Positions 15,491 through 21,886 of a stretch of 21,886 nt of DNA are shown here, piece by piece. The stretch is taken from positions 1 through 21,886 of the forward strand of contig UQGJ01000039.1 of assembly GCA_900540545.1 (NCBI GenBank), given 5' to 3'. Numbering within the stretch: position 1 is the first letter of the stretch; every line of letters begins with the position of its first letter. Made by a program: the position numbers and the translations under genes. The DNA comes from an uncultured Eubacteriales bacterium (GTDB lineage: Bacteria; Bacillota; Clostridia; Oscillospirales; Oscillospiraceae). The notes below the pieces were generated by a model. That model did no database searches, was not told the DNA's origin, and saw only the letters and a program-made list of their open reading frames with translations.

Positions 15491-16957
15491 TTATTTCCAC
15501 AGCGCGGTCCCGCTATATACCCCGACCGCGGCCTCGTAATATCCCAGCTGCCTGCACGCCTCTATCACCAGCCGAAAGATACGCCCGAACAACTCGGCGG
15601 ACTTTGCGGCGAAGGCCGCCGCATTGCCCGCGGAGAGCAGTTCCACCGTGTCCACACACTGGGCGTAGATCTCGCAGTTCAGACCCGTTTTTTCCGTGGT
15701 CAGCAGGCCGGGGATGCTGCGGCCGATGCGGAAATTGCGCTGAAGAAGCACGTAGATGACAGAGAACGCGTCGATCCCGATATGCCTGGTGATGAAGTCC
15801 AGAAGCACGGCCGGGGAGCGCCCGTACACATAGTCCCGGTTCCACAGCCGGTCGAGCTCCGCCTTCAGCGTCTGGACTGCCGCCGGGGCGGCCCGCGCGG
15901 CCGCGCAGGCCGCGGCGCCCTCCACCGTCAGCGCCAGCAGTTCCAGGGTATCCAGGTAGCGCCGGACGTGGTACGCGACCAGATGGGGCGGGACCGGGAC
16001 CGCCCGGATGTCGTCCCGGTCCATCTCAACGTACATGCCGCTGCCGCGCACCGTCCTCACCACGCCCAAATCCCGCAGGGTCTGGATCGCCTTGAGCGTG
16101 GTGTCCACACTGACGCCGTAGATGCTTTGCAGCTCCTTGTGGCTGGGGAGCCGGTCGCCCCGGCGGTAGCGACCCGCCGCGATGAGGCCGATGATGTCCA
16201 TATACACCGCCGAATACCGCTCGTCGGCCTCCCGCATGGTCTTTTCCAGCTGTTTCCGGCCCAGCAGGAGGGGGGAATCGGCGGCCGCCCGGTATGCGGG
16301 GCCGTCCCCGCCGGTCATGCCGTATATGCCGGACATATCGTCAAAATGGACGCTCTCCGGCGGGCCCCCGGCCTCCAGGACCCCCATAAATTCCTGGAGC
16401 TGCCTGTAATACCTGGTCCTCATTTCAATGTCGTCGTGCAGCGGCTTGAGGTCGGAGAGGCCAAGGCTGTCGACGGCCTGCAAAATCAGGGCGTTTTCGT
16501 TGCGCGCCACGAAGAAGCGGTAAAACTGCTTGGACAGCCTCCAAAACTCCGGCGGGTCCCCGATTTTCATATGCTCCAAAATCCTGCGCGGAATCTCCAG
16601 GTCGGCCCGGTCACAGCGGGTGATCCCGTTTTTGATGACGGGGTAGCAGAGGAGTACGCCGGTTTTCAGCACGCCGCTTGTGATTTCGGCGTCGATCCGT
16701 TTCAGGGCAAGGGCCGTCGTAAGGTGGCCCGCGCCCGGACGGGCGGCCACGACGGGCCGCTTCCGCTGGGCCGTCTCGATCAGGCCGTCGGCCTCCAGCA
16801 TGGCCAGGACGCGCCGGACCGTCTTTTCCGAGGTCCCGAACTCAGCGGAAAGATTGACGCGGGAGGGGAGGCTGGCGCCCGCCGGCAGCAGCCCGCTTTC
16901 GATTTTGTTCCTCAGGATCTGGTACACTCTCTCGTACATCAACATACCGTGTTTCAA
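15491..16957 (-). CDS. Tandem winged-helix GntR-type transcriptional regulator 2
   Basis: A 488-residue cytosolic regulator with two clear GntR winged helices: about 5-72 (LRNKIESGLLPAGASLPSR, EFGTSEKTVRRVLAMLEADG) and about 245-315 (GLIAAGRYRRGDRLPSHKEL, YGVSVDTTLKAIQTLRDLGV and a GSGMYV wing). Each is followed by a helical region; the last, with LELLALTVEGAAACAAARAA, resembles the FCD effector domain of FadR-type GntR proteins. Length, spacing and order match GntR1 at 9078-10529. It is the last gene of the operon after HK4, 12 bases from that stop. The TTG at 16957 has GGCGGGG 5 bases upstream and is preferred; the ATG at 16945 is the alternative. It probably controls genes for using the ligand sensed by the operon, or the operon itself; that is inference. 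Confidence 0.85.
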   Translation of the reverse strand: MKHGMLMYERVYQILRNKIESGLLPAGASLPSRVNLSAEFGTSEKTVRRVLAMLEADGLIETAQRKRPVVAARPGAGHLTTALALKRIDAEITSGVLKTGVLLCYPVIKNGITRCDRADLEIPRRILEHMKIGDPPEFWRLSKQFYRFFVARNENALILQAVDSLGLSDLKPLHDDIEMRTRYYRQLQEFMGVLEAGGPPESVHFDDMSGIYGMTGGDGPAYRAAADSPLLLGRKQLEKTMREADERYSAVYMDIIGLIAAGRYRRGDRLPSHKELQSIYGVSVDTTLKAIQTLRDLGVVRTVRGSGMYVEMDRDDIRAVPVPPHLVAYHVRRYLDTLELLALTVEGAAACAAARAAPAAVQTLKAELDRLWNRDYVYGRSPAVLLDFITRHIGIDAFSVIYVLLQRNFRIGRSIPGLLTTEKTGLNCEIYAQCVDTVELLSAGNAAAFAAKSAELFGRIFRLVIEACRQLGYYEAAVGVYSGTALWK

Positions 16958-16969
16958 AACATCCCCGCC

Positions 16970-19576
16970 TTATCCGCTGGTTCCGTCCGGGCCCTTCGCC
17001 CGTCCCGGCCCTTCCCGAAGCCCCTTTAACGTCTCGGAGTAGATATGTATAATATCCTCCAAAACGAACGGTTTTGCAATATGCGCGTTCATTCCGCTGT
17101 CCAGACATTTCTGCACGTCCTCCCGGAAGGAGTTCGCCGTCATGGCGATGATGACGATGTTTCCGGCGTCGGGCCGGGGGAGCCCGCGGATGGCCCGCGT
17201 GGCGCTGCAGCCGTCCATCACCGGCATCTGCACGTCCATCAGGATAAGGTCATAGAAGCCCTCGGGCGCTTCGGAGAATGTCTCCACGGCCTCCCGCCCG
17301 TTCCGGGCCGTGTCCACCACGGCGCCCTCGCTCTCCAACAGCTCCACGGCGATGAAGAGATTGATCTCATTGTCCTCCACCACCAGGACCCGCGTGCCGT
17401 CCAGCACGGCGGACCGGGCCGCTTCCACCCGGCCCCCGGTCCGGCCCGCCAGCTCTTTCACGAGGGCCGCCACGTCCGAGTGGAACAGGGGACGGCAGAG
17501 GGTGGCATCGGCGCCGCACGCCGCCGACGCCTCGTCCAGCTCGTCCTGGTCCTGCCCGGTGAGGATGATTTTGGGCTCCCAGTGGTTCGCCCGCGCCCGG
17601 ATGTCCGCTGCCAGACGCCGCATATTCCTGGAAAAATCCAGCCGCACGACGCACCAGTCATAGGGGTCGCCCCGCCCGGCAGCCGCACCGATCATGTCCA
17701 GGGCAGTCTCCTCATCCGCCGCCACGTCCACTCGGAACGCCTCTTTCTCAAGCACGACGGCAAGGTGGTCCGCCAATTTTTTCACCTGGCTCATAATCAG
17801 GACCGGCCTGCCGTTGCCGCAGCGCTCCGTGCTTTCGCCCCCGTCGTCCTGCGCGCGGGCGAAGGGCAGTTCCACCGTGAACACGCTGCCCACGCCCACC
17901 TGGCTGGAGACGGAGATGGTGCCGCCCATCATCTCCGCGAAGTTCTTCGTGATGGGCAGGCCCAGCCCGGTGCCGCCATACTGGCGGGAAATCCCGCCGT
18001 TCTCCTGGGTGAATGCCTCGAAAACGCGGTCAAGATTCTCCGGGGCGATGCCGCGGCCGGTGTCCTCCACCCAAAAACGGAGCCATATCCCGTCCCCGTC
18101 CCGCCCCAGCTCCTCCACGTTCAGGCTGACGCGGCCCCCGGCGGGCGTGAACTTCAGCGCGTTGGAGAGCAGGTTCGTCAAAATCTGGTTCAGGCGGAGG
18201 ACGTCCCCCACCAGGTATTCTTCGATCTCGCCGTAGAGGAAGATTTGAAAATCGATCTGACGGCTCACCGCCTGCACGTGGAACACGGTGGTCAGCGTCC
18301 GCAGGAGCTGGCCCAGGTCAAACCGCTCGGGGTGCAGCTCGATCTTGCCGCTCTCGATTTTGGACATGTCCAGGATGTCGTTGATGAGAGAGAGCAGATG
18401 GTTGGACGAGAGGGTGATCTTGTCCAGGCAGTTGCGCATCCGGTCAGGCTCCCCAATGTGTTTTTTTCCGATCTCCACCATGCCGATGATGCCGTTGAGG
18501 GGGGTGCGTATCTCGTGGGACATCTGGGAGAGGAAGTCGCTCTTCGCCCGGTTTGCCGTCTCCGCCCGCTCCATCTCCTCCCGCAGCCGCGCGCTGCTGC
18601 GCTTTTCGTTGCGCCGCAGCAGCAGGAAGAAGGTAAAGACGGTGGAGAGGACCACCAGAAAGATGACCACGCCCACCAAAATCAAAAACTGGCTGAGGTG
18701 CAAAATCTGGTCGTTCACGGTCTGGAACGCCATGCTGGCCATGATATACCAGTCCGTCCCCGGGATCGGCATGTAGTAGAGGTACTCATGGTGAGTCCCC
18801 ACGGTCAGCAGCGTCATGCCGCTGTCCCCCGCGGCGATGGCGGTGCGAAAGCCCTCCAGGTCGTAGCCCTTGTCGAATTTCGCCGTCTGTTCGTAGATGG
18901 AAAAGAGATTGGAGCCGCTCAAAACCTCCTGTGAAAAGGTGCTTTTGATGACGAAATCCCCATTCCGGGTCACGATATTCGTGTGAGAGTTGGTCCCCTG
19001 CTCGCTGTCGAGGCCCAGCCTGGCGCCGATGTCGGACGTACCGATGCCGCAGACCACGGCCACCAGACGGCTGTCTTTGAACTCCACGGGCGTCATGGAG
19101 GTCCCCAGCAGAATCGTCCCGCTCTCCCACAGGGTCTCGTTGACGGAAATCAGGTTTTCAGTGCCGCTCAGCAACTTGTCCAGGCCGGATATTTTCGAGA
19201 TTGCCGGGACCGCGCCGTCCGTGGAATAGGCGATGCCCCTGTCGCTGATGGCCGCGATATGGGTAAAGCCGTTGTCCGCCTGCGCCCGCGTCAAAAAGCC
19301 GCTGAGGCTGGCCTCATCCCGCAAATCGTCCTCGGAGATCACGTTGGTGATGGTCTGGATCTGGGAGAACTGGCTGTCCAGATTGGTCTGGAAATGGCTG
19401 TTGATCTGCCCGGCCATCTCCCGCAGGTACACCTCGCTGATATTTGTCACCGTTTGAACCGACACCTTCTGATACATGGCAGCCGCAAGCAGGCAGAGGA
19501 CCGCCACCGCCAGGAGCAGGGCGGAAGCGAAGACGGCGATGCTGCGCTCCGTGTTCTTTTTACCAGCGGTATTCAA
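16970..19576 (-). CDS. Cache-domain hybrid histidine kinase with one degenerate and one intact receiver (HK4)
   Basis: An 868-residue membrane sensor kinase. TM1 is about 13-36, a dCache-like extracellular domain about 40-285, TM2 about 297-318. Then HisKA with SHEIRTPLNG (His354) and HATPase_c with DTGRGI and GTGLGL. The first receiver (about 592-712) is degenerate: the acidic pair is replaced (LIMSQ), the acceptor position is Arg645 (CVVRLDFS) and the conserved Lys is Arg (LCRPL). The second is intact with Asp781 (LMDVQMPVMDG). No HPt domain. The start is TTG at 19576, with a GGAAAGGG ribosome site, 32 bases after the fusion lipoprotein gene, its presumed ligand-presenting partner. The Cache domain is clearly related to that of HK3. 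Confidence 0.92.
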   Translation of the reverse strand: MNTAGKKNTERSIAVFASALLLAVAVLCLLAAAMYQKVSVQTVTNISEVYLREMAGQINSHFQTNLDSQFSQIQTITNVISEDDLRDEASLSGFLTRAQADNGFTHIAAISDRGIAYSTDGAVPAISKISGLDKLLSGTENLISVNETLWESGTILLGTSMTPVEFKDSRLVAVVCGIGTSDIGARLGLDSEQGTNSHTNIVTRNGDFVIKSTFSQEVLSGSNLFSIYEQTAKFDKGYDLEGFRTAIAAGDSGMTLLTVGTHHEYLYYMPIPGTDWYIMASMAFQTVNDQILHLSQFLILVGVVIFLVVLSTVFTFFLLLRRNEKRSSARLREEMERAETANRAKSDFLSQMSHEIRTPLNGIIGMVEIGKKHIGEPDRMRNCLDKITLSSNHLLSLINDILDMSKIESGKIELHPERFDLGQLLRTLTTVFHVQAVSRQIDFQIFLYGEIEEYLVGDVLRLNQILTNLLSNALKFTPAGGRVSLNVEELGRDGDGIWLRFWVEDTGRGIAPENLDRVFEAFTQENGGISRQYGGTGLGLPITKNFAEMMGGTISVSSQVGVGSVFTVELPFARAQDDGGESTERCGNGRPVLIMSQVKKLADHLAVVLEKEAFRVDVAADEETALDMIGAAAGRGDPYDWCVVRLDFSRNMRRLAADIRARANHWEPKIILTGQDQDELDEASAACGADATLCRPLFHSDVAALVKELAGRTGGRVEAARSAVLDGTRVLVVEDNEINLFIAVELLESEGAVVDTARNGREAVETFSEAPEGFYDLILMDVQMPVMDGCSATRAIRGLPRPDAGNIVIIAMTANSFREDVQKCLDSGMNAHIAKPFVLEDIIHIYSETLKGLREGPGRAKGPDGTSG

Positions 19577-19608
19577 TGGGCCCCACCCTTTCCGCGCGGG
19601 AGGCGGTA

Positions 19609-21549
19609 TTACCGTTCCTGCGCCAAATCGCAGATCCTGCCCTCCAGCTCCACGTCCACGACGTCCTCCCGGTGGCGTTCAAAATACTGGGCCAGGGCGT
19701 CCCGGTAAGTCAGCCCGGTCTCCGCCGCCAGGGTCGCACGGCCCTTCGGGGTGGCGCCGTCATAGCAGTTGAGCATCGTATACCCGTCCCCGTTGCCCTC
19801 GGCATAGGTTCTGGAGCCGGCCATATAGTCCGTCACGGCCACCCGGTAGCGCCCGTCCGGGTCCAGCGCCGTCCCGTCGGGCAGGGCGACGCTCACCAGT
19901 CGGCTTCCCGCCGGTTTGGCGCTGTCAAAGGTGTAATGGACCCCCGAGACCTGTAAGAACCGGCCGCTGGGGAATTCCTCGGTGCAGGTGGACAGGCCGT
20001 TCTCCAGCATGTCCCACAGGGTCTGCCCGTCCATCTCCAGCACGACGATTTCGTTGTCAAAGGGGCACACCACCGCGATGTCCCCGCCGTAGATCACGCC
20101 CTCGTAAAAGCTGGCCCGGATGCCGCCGCCGTTGACCACCGCAATGGGCGCGCCGGATGCCTCGGCGACGCAGTCGGCGATAAAATTGCCCAGCGCGGTC
20201 TCCTGTCGCCGCACGTTGAAGTCCGAAAGCAGCAAATCGTGGTCCATGGTCCCGATGACGGTGAAATCATAGGTCTCGTCCGTCCCGTCGCGGTAGAAGC
20301 CGTCGATGGCCTGCAAAGCCTCCTCCACGGTGCATTTCCCGGTAAGCACGTTCCGCACGTATCCGCCCAGAAATTCCACCGTTTTGCCGGGGAAGAGGAC
20401 ATTGTAAATGTAGCCCGAATCCAGATAGTCCTCCACGCCGGCCGGAATCAGCTTTTCCTGCTGCCGGTAGTCGATGAGGCAGGATATGCCCGTGCCCAGG
20501 TCGGCCAGCAGGGCGTCCTGGCCCTCGGGGGTGGAGAGCAGGTCCAGGATGCGCCTGCAGGCGTCCTGCTTTTCCTGGCTGATGGCGCTGTTGACGCCCA
20601 TCAGGGCGGAGGGCGCAAACAAAAACCAGGGCTCGTTCCCCTCGTCGCTGAGCAGCGGGAGCATCCGATAGGAGTGGGGCTCCGCCGTACCCTCCGCCAC
20701 CGCCGCCCGGTTGCTCTCCACGCAGTCAAAGTACAGCGTGGAATCGCTGAAGACGGCCGCCAGGGTGCCGTCGCTCATGCGCTGCCGGTAGCGGACCGAA
20801 TTGCGCTGCCGGGCAATATCGGCGGGGTCCATGACGCCCGCCTCCGTCAGGTCGTCCAGCAGGGAGAAGCTCCGCTCCCAAACGCCGGTGAACGTCGCCT
20901 CCTTATCCGCAAAATCCGCCAGCCATTGGACGCCCGCCACTGTCCCCAGGAAATCTGGCACCATGTACCCCACCAGGAACATGCCCACCGACGTGTTATA
21001 GTCGCTCATGATGGAGAAGTTGATGCTGTCCTCACCCAGGCCCAGGCCCTTCGCCTTCAATTCAGCGAGGGCGGCCACCAGCTCCGCATTATTTGTGGGC
21101 AGGGCCAGCCCGGCCTGCTCAAACAGCGTTTCATTCACGATGTATCCGCTGTACACGCCGGGCAGGGGGATGAGGTAGGTCTTTCCGTCCCGCTTGGAGG
21201 CGTTCATGATGGTGCCGTCGTAGGCCGTGCTGGCCCTGGTATCGCTGATGTCCAGCAGGTACTCCTGCACCAGGGTGGAGTCGGGCTGGGTGGCGATCAC
21301 CAGGTCCGGCCCCACGCCCCGCTCCAGGCGCCGGAGCTGTTCGCTGGAATAGGGCGATATCTCCACCTGCAGGTCAATATCGTCGTAGGTGGACTCCACC
21401 ATGGCTTCCACCTGCTTGAAGTTGTTATTATAGAGTACTTTGATCACGGTCTTTTCCTTCGGCGCCTGCTGCCCGCAGCCCGGCAGCAGCCCCAGCAGGA
21501 GGGCCGCCCCCAGCGTCCCCGCGACCCATTTTCTCATTCTGCCGCTCAT
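19609..21549 (-). CDS. Solute-binding lipoprotein fused to a 5'-nucleotidase C-terminal domain
   Basis: A 646-residue lipoprotein with lipobox LLPGC (Cys25). Residues about 34-385 resemble a bacterial solute-binding protein (IKVLYNNNFKQVEAMV start, GPDLVIATQPDS, YLIPLPGVYSGYIVNETLFEQAG). Residues about 435-615 match the 5_nucleotid_C domain of UshA-type nucleotidases: ETALGNFIAD from 450, VNGGGIR from Asn473, PFDNEIVVLEMDG, and a GDGYTML block. In UshA this domain binds the nucleoside; the PF-N pair, the GGGIR arginine and the DGY aspartate are kept here. The metallophosphoesterase catalytic domain is absent, so binding rather than hydrolysis is expected, perhaps of nucleosides or nucleotides. 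It is first in the operon before HK4 and likely its ligand sensor. The ATG at 21549 has a GAGGGG ribosome site 7 bases upstream. Confidence 0.85.
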   Translation of the reverse strand: MSGRMRKWVAGTLGAALLLGLLPGCGQQAPKEKTVIKVLYNNNFKQVEAMVESTYDDIDLQVEISPYSSEQLRRLERGVGPDLVIATQPDSTLVQEYLLDISDTRASTAYDGTIMNASKRDGKTYLIPLPGVYSGYIVNETLFEQAGLALPTNNAELVAALAELKAKGLGLGEDSINFSIMSDYNTSVGMFLVGYMVPDFLGTVAGVQWLADFADKEATFTGVWERSFSLLDDLTEAGVMDPADIARQRNSVRYRQRMSDGTLAAVFSDSTLYFDCVESNRAAVAEGTAEPHSYRMLPLLSDEGNEPWFLFAPSALMGVNSAISQEKQDACRRILDLLSTPEGQDALLADLGTGISCLIDYRQQEKLIPAGVEDYLDSGYIYNVLFPGKTVEFLGGYVRNVLTGKCTVEEALQAIDGFYRDGTDETYDFTVIGTMDHDLLLSDFNVRRQETALGNFIADCVAEASGAPIAVVNGGGIRASFYEGVIYGGDIAVVCPFDNEIVVLEMDGQTLWDMLENGLSTCTEEFPSGRFLQVSGVHYTFDSAKPAGSRLVSVALPDGTALDPDGRYRVAVTDYMAGSRTYAEGNGDGYTMLNCYDGATPKGRATLAAETGLTYRDALAQYFERHREDVVDVELEGRICDLAQER

Positions 21550-21614
21550 ACCGTTTCCCCTCGTTTCCTTTATGAAGCACTCGCGCGGTCCAATCTTGGA
21601 CTCTTATCCATATT

Positions 21615-21643
21615 ATTATAAGTCAGGGCTGTCCACTTTGCAA
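21615..21643 (-). promoter_or_regulatory. Promoter of the fusion-lipoprotein/HK4/GntR2 operon
   Basis: Minus-strand TTGCAA (21638-21643), 17-base spacer, TATAAT (21615-21620). The spacer holds GGACAGC, the half-site that also flanks the promoter at 15296-15324, and GCTGT/ACAGC and GGGCTG/CAGCCC dyads surround the -35 box. Confidence 0.7.
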
Positions 21644-21834
21644 CAGCAAACGCAGCCCAGTTTGAAATGGTTGCATGCCGATTATCTCCTCATAACAAGG
21701 TGATGATTGATTCATCAGAGAATCCGCATATTGGACAAGTTTTGTTAATATGGTTCTAGTTCCAAGATAAATGTAAAAATTGCCAGTCATTGCCGTTCCC
21801 CGCCGTGCTTGTTAGTACGGAGCCGCAAAACAGC
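21644..21834. other. AT-rich intergenic stretch without a supportable gene
   Basis: This 190-bp stretch is less GC-rich than the genes around it. It holds no open frame with family character. Two short items are visible on the minus strand: a 17-codon frame with a good ribosome site that overlaps the operon promoter, and a short CPIC-containing stretch without a start. Neither is called as a gene. Confidence 0.6.
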
Positions 21835-21886
21835 AACAAAAAAAGACGGGATTTTGTCCTAGGACAAAATCCCGTCTTTTTTTGTT
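21835..21886. terminator. 52-bp perfect palindrome, bidirectional terminator
   Basis: The arms are 26 bp with no mismatch, centred on CCTAGG, with A-runs at the left and T-runs at the right, so a strong hairpin with a U-tract forms on either strand. It probably ends a gene lying to the right of the window, since no plus-strand gene inside the window leads into it. Confidence 0.8.

Noticed and set aside
21623..21676. A 17-codon minus-strand frame with a GAGGAG ribosome site, possible leader peptide of the fusion-lipoprotein operon
   Set aside because: The operon's best promoter (21615-21643) lies inside it, so it would be transcribed only from an unseen upstream promoter. It shows no run of regulatory codons and no attenuator hairpin after it.
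21690..21755. A minus-strand stretch encoding a CPIC-containing tail, perhaps a remnant of a zinc-ribbon protein
   Set aside because: It is about 20 codons, bounded upstream by a stop and without a start codon or partner cysteines.

Overview
The window (21.9 kb, GC-rich, with strong TTGxxx-17-TATAAT promoters, GGAGG-type ribosome sites and lipoprotein signals) looks like a high-GC member of the Bacillota, most likely an Oscillospiraceae-type gut anaerobe (Flavonifractor/Lawsonibacter-like). This assignment is inferred from style and gene content, not from a marker gene. Nearly the whole window is signal transduction: four hybrid histidine kinases, one free-standing HPt protein, one c-di-GMP response regulator, two large tandem winged-helix GntR-type regulators and two lipoprotein solute-binding proteins. 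No RNA genes, CRISPR arrays, insertion sequences or tRNAs were seen.

Layout. (1) 33-770 (-) is a SAM methyltransferase, divergent from (2) 991-3747 (+), a soluble three-PAS hybrid kinase (HK1). (3) 8888-3805 (-) is a three-gene operon: HPt, then REC-HD-GYP-PAS-GGDEF regulator, then membrane hybrid kinase (HK2). HK1 and this operon converge on a shared hairpin terminator at 3761-3792. (4) 9078-10529 (+) is tandem GntR regulator 1, divergent from the HPt operon over a 189-bp promoter region. (5) 10672-11202 (+) is a small four-helix membrane protein of unknown function and less GC-rich composition. (6) 15210-11386 (-) is a two-gene unit, solute-binding lipoprotein plus Cache hybrid kinase (HK3), with its own strong promoter. 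(7) 21549-15491 (-) is a three-gene unit: a solute-binding lipoprotein fused to a 5'-nucleotidase C-terminal domain, a Cache hybrid kinase (HK4) and tandem GntR regulator 2. Hairpin terminators lie at 11313-11373 and 15366-15426, and a 52-bp perfect palindrome closes the window.

How it may work together. The lipoproteins probably capture ligands outside the cell and present them to the Cache domains of HK3 and HK4. All four hybrid kinases end in two receiver domains and none carries its own HPt domain, so the HPt protein at 8520-8888 is the only obvious phosphotransfer hub here. The only stand-alone regulator it could feed makes and breaks c-di-GMP. No DNA-binding response regulator is present; the transcriptional output is more likely carried by the two tandem GntR proteins, each next to a kinase operon. 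The most novel items are the solute-binding/5'-nucleotidase-C fusion (which lacks the catalytic phosphoesterase half) and the two single-chain, internally duplicated GntR regulators.
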